Assembly (NCBI GenBank): GCA_037974665.1
Contig: CM075770.1
Location: 2,244,501 to 2,308,500, forward strand
Reading direction: 5' to 3'
Source of the DNA: Ehretia macrophylla
Taxonomy: Eukaryota; Streptophyta; Magnoliopsida; Boraginales; Ehretiaceae
DNA length: 64,000 nt
In this document: one piece after another, positions 47,225-58,819 of the stretch
How the letters are laid out: every line of letters starts with the position of its first letter
How positions within the stretch are numbered: the stretch's first letter is position 1
The notes under the pieces: model-generated
What the model was told of the DNA's origin: nothing
Seen by the model: the letters and a program-made list of their open reading frames with translations, nothing else
Database searches by the model: none
Made by a program: the position numbers and the translations under genes

Positions 47225-49738
47225 TCTTGTAGAGAATGTATCATAGTTGTTAGATTGGAATGATCCTAGCCATCTATTGGCCTAGAAGGATCTATAAATA
47301 GTGTAACTGCATTGTACAAAGTACACAAAAGAGTTGTAGCATTCACAAGTATAATTTACTCATTGAAAATTAGAAATAGGAAAAATCAAAATATAATTAA
47401 GAGAATAAAAATAGAAAAATTAAATACTGTACAATATACCCTTTTTTTTTTGGGTCAAGTAAAATATACCTTTTAACCAATAACCTTTATCCACATCAGG
47501 AGCATTAACTTTTCTACAATGCAACCAATTTCACTATATGCAATACAGCCTAAACATTCAAAAACCCAAAATCTATGCAAAAAAAAAACCCTATCTTTTA
47601 CAATGTATTTTGGTATTGATGGTCAATCGTTACAAAATCACTACAGATCATTAAGAAAAGAACATTATATATCAAGAAAAGAACATCGCTAAAAAAATGT
47701 TGATGGTTGTTGTAATTTGATCATATTTGTACGATGGTAAAAAACTAGATCAAAGTTCTGTATGACGATAAAAAACTAGATCAAAGTTATCTCCCAGGTA
47801 ACATGAGTCTTGCTGTGTTTCTGGACAATCAACAACTTCTTTTGCATCTTTAGAAAAACATATAACGATCTTAGATAATTCAACCCATTTGAACCACTTC
47901 TTTTGCCGCTATTACTGATCTTTCCTAGCGGCAATTTAGCCTTGAAACAACCTCCATAATGCTCAACGAAGAAGGCAATTCAAAACTTCCAAAAAATAAC
48001 ATAGTGGTTATGGGGTAAGAAGACCCGCGATCAGCTAAATCTTTAACATGAAAAATTCAAAAAAGTCCAAGTCAATAAAATTTAAGAAAAAACTAAAACG
48101 AGAAAAAAGAAAATAGGGTTTGCTAACTCACCCTAGTATTGTTTGGATCGTTAGTAACCCCACTTTTAGGGTTAGTTGTTGAATGCTCAGGATCTATAAT
48201 CCACTTGATATATGCTTATTTGCCGATAGCAGCGGCTACCCCCACTCTGATGATGTCCACATGGTTGATCTTGCATAGAACGATGGTAGCTCTTGCAAGA
48301 ATATGTATCAACTTATGTTGATCCTTCATCTTTATTGCAGTCTCGAAGTAGTCGTTTTGCGAGTAATCCGAAAATAAACAAGTCCCATGTTTTTGCCACT
48401 CATGCCGCCAAAAGACCTAAACTTACTTGACCGAATTACTGTACGTTTTTAAATCACGCCAATACCTGTTCAGTTTACTACTGAAATCATCTGAATCCTA
48501 AACCATAAAACCAAGAAACGGTTGATAATAACAATAAAAGTTTAGTTACTATCTAAAAAAAAATTGAGACTCACTTTATACCTAACATATTCAGGATCTG
48601 AGGGACAAGCAAGACGAGGGCCTTTGTAGGCCACAGGTCATGTAGAAGAAAGTTTGTAGCTTTCCTATCATATCGGCTAGTCTTGGCGTAGTAGGCTGAT
48701 GGCCAACTTAGGACTAGTTAGAAATAATCAAACTTGACGCAAGATAATTGTAGAGGATGAAGCAAGATCAAGATAGTCAGAAGCATGAAGATCTTCATGA
48801 TGAAACTTGTTTTTTGTTGGAAGTTAATTTGATTTGAATTTATGTGCAAGATAACGGGTGAAGATGAAGCCATTGGTTCTGTGTAATGTATGGATTCTAG
48901 TAATAACGGGTGAAGATGAAGCCATTGGTTTTGTGTAAATGTATGGGTTCTAGTGACCTATATATATGTATTGGAACTTTTATTGACCATTATAATCTTA
49001 CTAAAATCTTTGAAATCCTTTCTTGAAGAAAAAGGAGTAATGAAAACCCTAAATTATATGATCCATTATTAGAATTCAGATTTCAGTGTGTAAGTGACCC
49101 TTTCATACTTTTGAGGAATTATTCTCTTGTAATATCATAATGTTATGAGTTAGATTTAATTATCGTGTACTATTCTCATTATTTTATTATAACATTACGA
49201 GCAAGATCTAAAAGTCATAAATTGTTCCTATCATTTATTATAACTGAATCAACAAGAATCTTCTGGTAAGAATTATCTCGTAGTATTATAATATTATGAG
49301 CAAGGTCTAAGGGTCATGAACTGTCTGCATTATTGTATTATAACATAATATTATGAATGAGATGTAAAGATCGTGTGATCTGTTCACATCATTATTGCAT
49401 TATAACATAATATAAGCGTTTGAAGGCCATTAAAATTGTTGGCAAAAACATGGACTCAGAAGTAGTGGCAGAGCTAGACACCCCAATTTAAAGGGTGCAA
49501 TACAGCAACAAAGTCAATAATAGAGATTCGGTGACACTCATCTATGCATTGGTCAATACTTAATTTAAACATATTATAACATAAGAATATTATTATCAAT
49601 ATTCAATATATTCCACCAAGCAAAAATATTAAATATATTCTGTTAGAAGAAAAGTTGACCAAATATTTGTCTCAACCAACAACAAAAAAAAAAAAATCCC
49701 TCAAGTACTGAAGAGTTAACTCAGAAGCACTTGCGATC
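47225..49738. other. Unassigned repeat-like region
   Basis: No gene is recognised. A TATAAATA word at about 47291 sits in sequence resembling an LTR fragment. The stretch around 47800-48700 is less AT-rich and may be decayed transposon coding sequence, but all frames are broken. A 52-bp tandem pair lies at 48851-48955. At 49100-49420 the words ATTATGAGCAAGATCTAAA and related forms repeat imperfectly. Confidence 0.4.
48851..48955. repeat. 52-bp tandem duplication
   Basis: ATAACGGGTGAAGATGAAGC and the following CATTGGTT…TGTGTAA occur at 48851 and 48903 with only a few changes between copies. Confidence 0.8.
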
Positions 49739-50277
49739 CACTACAAGAAAAATAGCCTTCGGCCAGGGACGATTCCCCTCGTCGAGCCCTTGCCGAAAGG
49801 GTCTCGGCGAGGGCCTGGCGAGGGGAATCGTCCCTTGCTGAAGGCTTCGTCGCTGAATTGGGGTCCTTCGCCGACCCTTCGCCAAATAGCGAGGGGCCGG
49901 CGAGAGACCCAATTCAGCGATGACTGTGCGAGGGCAACAAGCCCACTCAGAATTTGTCCGTCGTCGAGCCCTCGCCGAATGCGTCCCTCGTCGAATGCGT
50001 CCATTGCCGAGCCCTCACCGAATTCGTCCCTCGCCGAGCCCTAGCCTAATGCGTCCCTTGCCTAGCCTTCGCAAAATCCTCTCTCGCCGAGCCCTCGCCG
50101 AGCTCTCGTCAAGTCCTCGTAAAATTTAAATAATTATTTTTATAAACTCTTTATAATTAGAATACAAAATTTAAATGGCAAAATTTATAAATATGAATTT
50201 CATATAAAAATTAAATTAATTAAAATTTGACAATCAAAATTCAATTTAAAATCGCCGAAACCATTTTTCCTGTAGTA
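49739..50277. mobile_element. Short CpG-rich CACTA-like element, ~539 bp
   Basis: It begins CACTACAAGAAAAATAGCC and ends CCATTTTTCCTGTAGTA, an imperfect CACTA inverted pair in which the last base is changed. The left half (49755-50115) is strikingly GC- and CpG-rich, built from repeats of GCCGAGCCCTCGCCGAA and GAATGCGTCCCTCG types in both orientations. The right half is AT-rich. No 3-bp duplication is certain. The open frames over the repeats are composition artefacts. Confidence 0.7.
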
Positions 50278-51737
50278 ACTGCGACATCGACGTGATTGGA
50301 ATATGTCGTGTATTTTTTTTTTAATGTTAATTATTGAATTAATGATATACCCCTAACTTAGTGAGGGGTAAGCCAAGTGTGTACCCCCTGAGAGTAATAT
50401 CCCTCGGCCCCTAGTCATATAACACACATCTTGTAATTATTTATAAGAATTTATATCACAATTTTTTGTATTTATAATAAAAAACCGTACCACTAGACTA
50501 AGAGTCAGGTGGTATTGTCATGAGTTTGTCGACTTGTACCACGTAACTTTTAATTAAAATATTTTTGAGGAATGCAAATTGAGTTAATGTTTTCGTGTTC
50601 GGTAATGGCATACAAGTCATATGATTTCCATATGGTCCAATATTGTCTGACAATAAAAGAAAAAAAAATATGGTCCATTGTCTCTCGTTTAACAGCAAAG
50701 GACACGTGGTGTTGGTGGGAGGGAACCTCTCTTGCTAAGCAAACTTTTCCAGCAGGAAAATTAACTCCTATCTCTCAACATCGACGTTAAAAAAATTGAA
50801 AGGTTAAACAAAGCAATGAAGGAGGTGCTAAAAACAAAGAAGCACGTAAAGACGGTAAAGTTGCATGAACATACATCTCCTAATCATGGATAATAACTCA
50901 TGTCCAAGCTCAACTTTCACATGTTCTTTGATTGCAAAGCAGCACAAAGTTAATTGTCTCGTATTATTTTACTCTAGAACATCACAAGAATGTTTTTTGC
51001 AAGCACAAATATCATAAAAATTAATTGGTCACGCATGAGTTCTCGATCAGTAGAGTTTTGCAAGCACTCGTAAAGGCAAATTTCAATGGTTACTTAAGTT
51101 TTTTAAGTACTCAAATAACCAATATACTTTCGGTGCCTGTAATGTCTAACATTTGTGGGAGAAGTGTTAAATGTGTGATTATAAGAGATTTTTTTTAGTT
51201 CAGTGACAAATATTTGAGTTAATCGTTTTGGACCGACAGATTTTAAAATCCAGTGTAAAGTTATTTTTTTATGTCTAAAATACAAGCTCGAAGCGTGACC
51301 GCTTCCGCTTGTTTAATAATAGATTCATTTTTTTTTTTTGTTTGCCTGACTTAAAAACTTATTTTTATGGTATTGCTTTAGTTTGGTGTCCTCGTATTGA
51401 TCCGCACCTACTTTAACATGCAAAGAATAATATTTTATCTCATTTTAGTCTTCACATCTTTTCTTTTTTTTGTATAGACAAAATTCATACATTGAGGTAT
51501 TGAATGTTAATCTCTAATATATATATATATATATTAAAATTTTATTATATAAAAAATGTGAAAGTGCAAAGGGATGAAAAGGAAAGGAAATATATGTAAC
51601 AATTATAGCATAAAAATAAAGAAAAAGTAATTTGGACCTAACATAATAATTAATATCTCAACTTCTGACCCTTCAATGAACTTCACCTCACGCATATGAC
51701 TAGTCCCATAAATAATTAAGCTCATAAAGTATAGATT

Positions 51738-52090
51738 AAAGTAACCCAAAACATCCGTGCAACAACAGGTTACTTTAGTTGGGTGAGGAAAGATCATGCG
51801 GGAGCAGGTTCCAATTCTTTAACTTGTTTTTAAGGTTTCGTTTTTTCTTTACTTGGTGTATCTTTGGAGTAAAGCTTTACATTCAGAGTTTTGGTTTACT
51901 CATAATCTTTTAGGCTAGACAATGCTCTGCTTGCTCACAAATTAAATTAAATAATCTTGTCTATTCTCATGAGCTGGATTGAATGGAATGTTTCTTTTGT
52001 TAGAAAAAAAAAATTAAAAAAGAGGACAGGTTACTTTAGTTTGGAGTGCAATTTCATGTGTCCTCTTCTCCTACGGAGCCCTTTATATAT
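51738..52090 (+). promoter_or_regulatory. DUF761 gene 3 promoter, split by an insertion
   Basis: The inverted pair AAAGTAA (51738-51744) and TTACTTT (51770-51776) is intact with its 25-base spacer. The insertion at 51781-52025 moves it about 300 bases from the TATA box (TTTATATAT, about 52082). A second TTACTTT (52031-52037), made by the target duplication, remains 45 bases from the TATA box, but without its AAAGTAA partner. Confidence 0.6.
51781..52025 (+). mobile_element. Retroposed 245-bp insert with 16-bp TSD
   Basis: ACAGGTTACTTTAGTT occurs exactly at 51765-51780 and 52026-52041. The sequence between ends in an A-rich tail (about 52001-52025). The other three DUF761 promoters lack it. 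A long perfect target duplication plus poly(A) tail marks LINE-driven insertion: a truncated LINE, a SINE or a processed transcript fragment. No tRNA-type A/B boxes or coding frame are seen. Confidence 0.85.
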
Positions 52091-52245
52091 CCCTCACATG
52101 CCTAAGCCTCCTTTCAGATCCAATTGACAACATAAACATTCTCTCTTCAATCAACAATTCAATCTCTCTCTCTCTCCTTTCTCACAATCCATCTTCAAAT
52201 TAACAGCAAACAAAAAAACCAAAAGGGTTCATCAAAGTTGCAGAA

Positions 52246-52839
52246 ATGGAGTCAAATTTACCAGTAATAGCCAAGAAATTTTGGCACATGGTACGTGTGG
52301 CATTGTTCATGTTGAGAAAAGGCATATCAAAGAGTAAGCTATTAGCAGATCTCAACACGATGATGAAGCGTGGCAAGATTGCTGGCAAGGCAATACATAA
52401 TCTCATGTTCCTCCATAGCCACCATTGGGCTTCCTCCGCTGCCTCCGCCCACAGCCGCCGCTCACATGACCACCACTTGTCCTTCACACCTCACCCTAAT
52501 GAATATGAGTTCAGCTGCAGTAACAGCCCTGCACACCCTAGTTTCCATCTCCCTTTTTATCTCAACAAGAGCAAAAACAACCACCATTATTTGCCGCCGA
52601 TGAAAGATGAATCTATACCTGAAAATGCGGTTATGAAAGCGTTGGAGATGCTGCAGAGTGAGACGGCGTCGCCAGCTTTGCCAGGGTTTGGGAGGAGTCC
52701 TTTGGTGAGGCAGTTGAGGATAACAGACTCGCCTTTCCCGTTAAGAGACGTTGAAGAAGATAGCCATGTTGATGAGGCTGCTGAGAAGTTCATAGCCAAG
52801 TTCTACAAGAATTTGAGAAGGCAAAATTCGCAGCTTTAG
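52246..52839 (+). CDS. DUF761 family protein, copy 3
   Basis: The 197-residue protein aligns end to end with copies 1, 2 and 4. It carries MESNLPVIAKKFWHMVRVAL, EYEFSCSNSPAHPSFH, GFGRSPLVRQ and VDEAAEKFIAKFYKNLRRQ. Private changes are H for N at residue 14, FLHSHH for FHHSHH, and YLNKSK for HLNKRK. The frame is intact. Expression may differ from its sisters because of the insertion in its promoter. See copy 1 for the family. Confidence 0.85.
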   Translation: MESNLPVIAKKFWHMVRVALFMLRKGISKSKLLADLNTMMKRGKIAGKAIHNLMFLHSHHWASSAASAHSRRSHDHHLSFTPHPNEYEFSCSNSPAHPSFHLPFYLNKSKNNHHYLPPMKDESIPENAVMKALEMLQSETASPALPGFGRSPLVRQLRITDSPFPLRDVEEDSHVDEAAEKFIAKFYKNLRRQNSQL

Positions 52840-53319
52840 GACCATATTGATGATAAATCTTGATAAAAATATAACATGCTTTGTTCAATTTGAACATTTT
52901 GCATGCATGTTGGCTTTCAGCTTTATTTGCAATAATGGTGATATGTGTCTACACTTACAGAGCATGGCCAATGAGCAAATTCTATTACATGAGCTTAATT
53001 TAATTCTTTATTGGCTATAGTGAAATGGAAAAGGCTGTAAAGTTGGGAGCAGATTTTGCAACAGTGATAATGAACAAGAATAAAGAATTAGCTAGAGGAC
53101 TAATACTATAAAATTAAAGGATACATTGGAAACTAGTATCTTGTCACCGAGAGATATGTTTTTAGATCTTGAATTTCATGTTAGTACACTAATTGTTTCA
53201 TCAATTGTAAAAGTAAAAGCAAAATAAAATAAAATTATATGAGTATCTTCTATCGATGTATAATCCCATATTTAATTGTACTGTAATTGATGTTTTTAGT
53301 TAAAATGTAAAATTATTTA

Positions 53320-53779
53320 GGAAAAATATCACATTTAGTATCTATTATTTTAAAAAAGTTTTAATTTAATCTTTATTATTTAAAATTTTTCAATTTCTTT
53401 TCTATTGTTTCTCCAAAAATTTCAATTTGGTCTCTATTGTTTAAAATTTCTCAATTGCATCCCTATTATTTTTCTAAAAGTTTCAATTTCATCCTTATTA
53501 TTTTTCAAAAGTTTTAATTTCGTCCTCGTTCTTATTATTCAAGGACTAAATTAAATTTTTTTGAGAAACAATACGGACGAATTTGAATTTTTTTAGAAAA
53601 TAATAAGGACTAAATTGACTAATTTTGAACAATAAAAACGATTTTAAAACTTTAAGAAAATAATAAAAACGAAATTGAAACTTTTTAGAAACAATACGGA
53701 TAAAATTAAAAAAATAATAATAATAAAAACTAAATTAATTTTTTTTTAAAATAATAGGGACTAAATATGACATTTTTCC
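53320..53779. mobile_element. Mutator-like foldback MITE, 460 bp
   Basis: The ends GGAAAAATATCACATTTAGT and ACTAAATATGACATTTTTCC are inverted matches. Flanks AATTATTTA and AATTATCTT agree at 7 of 9 positions. The interior repeats words such as TTTCAATTT and CTATTATTTT on one arm and their complements on the other. Units 1 and 2 lack it downstream of their DUF761 genes (near 28835 and 36025). Confidence 0.65.
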
Positions 53780-54949
53780 AATTATCTTCTTGCCAGAAGA
53801 GAATGTTTGGCTTAATAATTAAGGGGTGGTTAGAATTTTGCGAGGACAGCCGTAAATAACAATGGAAATATATTTTTTTCCTTTCAAAGCAACTCTCGAC
53901 ATGAAAATGGATAAACGAAAGAAATGAAGATTATTTGAAAGAATATATTTTCGTCTAACATTTATGTTCCTTTATTTTCTTCTTTTTCGAAAACTAGGAA
54001 GAAATAATTTGTGATGTAAAAGAAAGAAAAGTTAATGGCAATACCGATTTTATCACTAGTCACAACCTTTTTGTTAATGGAAGTGGATTAGATTGGATAT
54101 TTTTTTCCCTATAAAACGCTGACCATATTAATTTTGTTGTACTAGCATAAATAGGCTATATTCGCTGTAACATATAATTCCTATGATTTTCTCATAATTA
54201 TGATATTTAAAACTATAACGGCTTAAATTAAAATAAAGTTCTCTTAAAATCACTACTTTGACTAAAAAAAAGAAACTGAACATTCGATTAAAGGCGCAAT
54301 AAATGTTAGGCTATGTTTGACCTAACTTTTAGACACTCATGTTTTTTGTGAGTTTGGAAACTGAAACTAGATGAAAAAAATTAAAAAATAAGAAGTTCCA
54401 AATTATAATTTTTTAAAAAAAATATTTTTGCGAAACTATTTTTAAATAATGTGAGAAGTTGTTTTTCTTTTTCTTTCTCAAATATATCCCTCCATATTTT
54501 TTAAAATATAATATTACCCTTAAAGTTTCTAAAAGTTCAACATTGCTAGAGATAAGATAAGCAGTCAACGATTTTTGTTTAACAGCACTTCTAACCAAAA
54601 TTCTTTACAACTCACACTTATAACATTTTTTCAACTTTTTCTAAAAGTTTATTAAAATAGGAGGGCAGCCTTAGATATATAGCTGACGACGATCATCGTA
54701 AACGTAATCGGATTATTCATATAGAAACATCATAATATTCTAAAAGTTTATTAATCCTTACGCTTTAGCTCTTGTAAGCACCTTTTTTTTTTTTTTTTGT
54801 GGAAGCAAGCGTGAATAAATTATATATATAAAAAAATTTACATAAGTTCAGTATTCTTGTAAGCTCTTTCGTTTCAAGTCAATCGTATCATCATAGATAT
54901 CCAAAATTGACAAATTTTATATCGATTGAAAATGTTAGCAGTCAACAAA

Positions 54950-55026
54950 ACCCGTTTAGCTCAGTCGGTAGAGCGCAAGGCTCTTAACCTTGTGGTCGTG
55001 GGTGGGTTGGAGCCCCACGGTGGGCG
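54950..55026 (+). pseudogene. tRNA-Lys (CUU) pseudogene
   Basis: It is the duplicate of the tRNA at 39439, identical through the D and anticodon arms including CTCTTAA. The first base is A instead of G and base 7 is T instead of C, weakening the acceptor stem. Four extra bases in the T-arm (GTGGGTGGGTTGGAGCCCCAC) change the B box from GGTTCGAGCC to GGTTGGAGCC and spoil the T-loop. It is probably neither transcribed well nor folded. Confidence 0.9.
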
Positions 55027-55416
55027 ATTATCGTTCCAGTTTTCTCTTTTATTTTGGCTGTGCATCAAAGCATGTTTTCATCCCCATTTTGTATACCTAT
55101 TTGTGTTCGTCCCAGCTTCAAATTTATTTTTCTTGTTTTTTGTTGATACAATGGAGGCAAAACCGAGACCCCTGTAGCTTCAGGTTTCCTAAGCAAAAAA
55201 ATCGGAGTTCAAAATATATTGTCAAATCACTTAAAGCCACTAAAGGCTGGGCAAATTCTTTTTTTTTTTTCATTTTTTTAATAATAAACATATTAAATCT
55301 GTTCCGAGATTATAAAGGTGCGATGGTACACCTCAGTCCACCATAGGCTATAGACTTGGCAAATTCTGTTGTCAATATTATCCACAGGACATTTTAAATT
55401 CTTTTTCTTTCTTTCT

Positions 55417-55572
55417 TTACATCTCAATGTCGGATTCCAAACCCAAATCATTGATCAGATGTGGATAATACTGTAATCTTTCCTGTATAGTTGGATGATA
55501 TCCTTTACATTTACAACATAGCTCTTCAACACTATATTTTACATTTTCTAAAGCTAATATAATGCTGCCCAT
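55417..55572 (-). other. Block B copy of the 51-codon protein-like frame
   Basis: Duplicate of 39767-39922 with the frame preserved (begins MGSIILALEN, ends GLESDIEM). Interpretation is as for the block A copy. Confidence 0.25.
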
Positions 55573-56134
55573 CAGCTTTAGTAAAGCAGAAAAGAAAAAA
55601 AAAAGAGTGCAAGCAACATTTACAAACTAATATATACAACATTGTAATTCTGTTCATCAGCTTTAGTAAAGTAAGAAAACTAGTATCATTACACTACAGA
55701 GCTTTGTTACATGTGTATGTATATACCTCATCCACGTCAACACTGATAAGAGATCATCGAGATGTGAATCTCTCCAACAAGTTCCAACAAAAGGGTCTCC
55801 ACTTTTTCTTCTACTTTGAATTAAATCTTATCTGTTAGTTTTGTTAGAGTTTATAAGAATAATCAGGAAAATGGATTTACCTGATCATGATCTACCAGCG
55901 CGCATCAAAGCCCCAGAAGTCTGAAATTATGGACTCAAGTTATTGTGATATTCCGTCCCATTTTAATTTTATAAAAGATATGTATATATTCTGTTTATAA
56001 TGACTTGAATTCTTACTAGTTATTATTACCAAGAGTTTAAATATGTTGGACTAGTTAATTAGGCGCAATGTATTGATAGATTAGTAGTTAGATATATCTA
56101 GATCATTACAGATGGTATACATGCATATATCAAA

Positions 56135-56250
56135 CAGTGGTGAAGTCAGTTGAAGAAGTGGGTGTGCATTGAACTTGAAAAAAATATATATTTTTTTGAT
56201 TTTTTTTAAACTATTATATTGGACACTTTCGATATATGACTCTGCCACTG
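56135..56250. mobile_element. hAT MITE, 116 bp, with paralogous empty site
   Basis: It starts CAGTGGTGAAGTCAG and ends GACTCTGCCACTG. Flanks ATATCAAA (56127-56134) and GTATCAAA (56251-56258) match at 7 of 8. Block A has the uninterrupted site CTAGTATCAAAGTAGGC near 43627. Confidence 0.75.
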
Positions 56251-58135
56251 GTATCAAAGCAGGCAATCAGGCTAGTACTAATTGAATGTGGGTCATTTTA
56301 AATGATATCAGAGTAGGCTATGAGGCTAATAATTAAACTGAATCATTATAGTTATATTTTAATAGTCAGAAATCTATAGTATCAGAGTAGGCAGTAATAC
56401 TTGACGAATAGAAGACGATAAAAGAAAGAAGAAAGAATTTGAAGAGTTATTTCTTCAGCTTCTTTTTTTTATTTTTTTATTTATTTTCTAGTGTTACATG
56501 CCTATTCTTTGGGATAGAGCCTCTAGTATAATATCTATCAGTAGATAAAAGCTAGCAAGCAACAAAGCGTTCATCTTTTCCCAGCAACTAACACTTGTAT
56601 AATACTACAATTTACAACCTTTATAGTTGTCTTTATACACGTTCAAAGTCATAGATCTAGCCAAATGTCAAAAAATATATGGCTTCTTTTTCTTGGTGAT
56701 ACATCTACGCAATGACCAGTACCTGGATATTCAAAAGTTTCATGGGACCAAGAGAGCCGTATTATGAATCATTAGAAGTGTGTTCTCTTTTGCATAGCAA
56801 AGTAAAGAGAGAGATCTCATTTGTGAATTCTTCGAGTTCAATAATTGAGCACTATATTTCCACAAAGTCCTTCTATGGAGTCGCTTTCGAGCTTTCTTTT
56901 GCACTCAAGTTTCAAGTCTTTATTATATTTGAAACCTAATTGCTATATTAAAGTTGTAGGCCATTATGACTACAACTCTAGTTTACTTGCAAAAATTTCT
57001 ATTAAACCTTAAATATTATGTGCATTTGACCTAGTCCGATCCAGGCATCATAAATCTACTAAACATTTGTTATGCTTTGTTTGTTGCCGTGTGTTAATCG
57101 CATTTTATGATTTCAAAAGTTGTGTTCTTCTCAACTTGTAAGAACGACTAGTTCCATTCAAATCGTATTTTTTGACATGTCCAATCCTAATGAAAACAGT
57201 AACATAACGGAAAAGATGTTGCCTTGTCGTGTGATGGGCACAAGTTTAAGTAGTGAAAATGACATCTAGTAAAATGCAAGATGAGATTATGCAATAACTC
57301 AAGAATGAGTACTTTAATTTTTTCTCGAATCCAGTACATAGCGAGAATTTCTTGTATTAAGCTTCTTTAATTTGTACAACGTCCAATTATAATGAAAACC
57401 TTAAAACAACTGAAAAGTTGTTGCCTCGTGGTTTAAAGATCACAGGTTCAAGTAGTGAAAACAATATTTAACAAAATGACGCAGGTGAGATTATATAATA
57501 GACTCAACAATGAGTCCAATTTTTTTTTCGAATCTTACATATAACGAGAGTTTTTTGTATTAAACTTCTTTTAACGGTAACCTATGGGGTTTTCATAATT
57601 TCATATGTGACTTGGCGAACCTGATAGTAACATACTAACACATTCAAGCCTGGCCTGTGGCCATACTTGATGGTGCACTCACACACCATTGATCAAAAGT
57701 AAAACCACAATTTGTCTTTCATGGACCAACATTATTTAGTTGGTGGAAAATTTGGGGAAAGCTTTGCATGAAAGACATGTAACTTTCCAAAAAGTCTCCA
57801 CTTTTGCATGCCACCTTCCCACCTTCAACAGCCTTTGGTTGTAAAACTGTGGGAGCAATAATGCATTAGTTAGAGAATTTTGTTTCCTTCGAAGAACTTT
57901 TAATGCCACAACGGGCTGAAATTATGTACGTCTATAGTAGTTGACTGGTCATCTGATTAGCTTTTAGCAAACAAAATAATGTTCTTGATTCATATTTAAA
58001 ACATATTGTATATCTCTTTCTCCCTCAATTGATATGTCCCACTAAATGATTCACCATTTTTAAATATTGGAGAGATTAATTAAATAAATAAAACCCGCTC
58101 TTTAATAGATTGAATTTTATATGAATTGGTACTTA

Positions 58136-58490
58136 GGGGCCAGTGGGGGCTGCAGCCCCTACTGATTCAGAATAATGTTAAAAATTTTATGCATTTTTTT
58201 GAAAAAAAATAAATATCTATATAATTTTAGTTAAAAAAATTAATTAGCCCCCACTAGAAAAAAAATGTACTCATATAGTTAAAAAATTATTTATTTTAGC
58301 CTCCAAGCAGCCCCCATTGGCCTAGTATAACGTTAAAAATTCGATGTATTTTTTCAAAAAAAAATTAAATATATATGTATTTTTAGTTAAAAAAAATTAA
58401 TTAACCCCCACTGGGAAAAAAATGTACTCATATAGTTAAATAATTATTTATTTTAACCCCCACTGAGAAGATTTCCTAGCTCCACCCCTG
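58136..58490. mobile_element. hAT-like insertion with internal duplication
   Basis: This stretch interrupts sequence continuous in block A near 45480. It starts about TTAGGGGCCAGTGGGGGC and ends AGCTCCACCCCTG, resembling hAT ends. Inside, a ~150-base unit with TTAATTAGCCCCCACT and ATGTACTCATATAGTTAAA is present twice. Exact ends are uncertain. Confidence 0.5.
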
Positions 58491-58819
58491 AATTCATGTC
58501 TTAAAAAAGAAGTTTAGTTAGAGTGTCATCTCACCCCTTGAAAAAGAATTTTCAGATGAGGATCGAGCATGTTGAAGATATTACATAAGTAAATAAAATT
58601 ATTCTCTAATATTTTAAGCTTGTAGACCAGGTGATGTTTCATACTAAGTATATAACATTTTCAATGACATATATATAAAACTAAATTTGTACATTGAAAC
58701 TTGACATTGCATAAATATAAAGTAGGGCAGAAACCTTTTTGATTAAATAGATTATTAGATTATGTGTCCAAAAAAATGTATTTAATTATTTTATATCTAA
58801 TTAATTGGAGCATTCAAGA

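Larger units (their letters stand above)
50420..54600 (+). repeat. DUF761 duplication unit 3, right piece
   Basis: It resumes unit 3 with the sequence around ACCACTAGAC shared with unit 2 near 33710. It continues through AGGAGGTGCTAAAAACAAAGA and the DUF761 gene at 52246, and includes the shared repeat at 54315-54610. Two insertions are private to this copy: 51781-52025 and 53320-53779. Confidence 0.65.
54090..58760 (+). repeat. Duplicated block, copy B
   Basis: Paralogue of 38650-45760, without the CACTA element. It has private insertions: a T-rich ~75-base piece near 54785, the hAT MITE at 56135, extra sequence at about 56890-57090 and the hAT-like element at about 58136. Its tRNA copy is damaged. 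No protein gene is recognised. Confidence 0.75.

Noticed and set aside
49721-50129. Several overlapping frames rich in R, P and S
   Set aside because: They come from the CpG-rich repeat array of a CACTA-like element and are open in many frames because the repeats lack stop codons.
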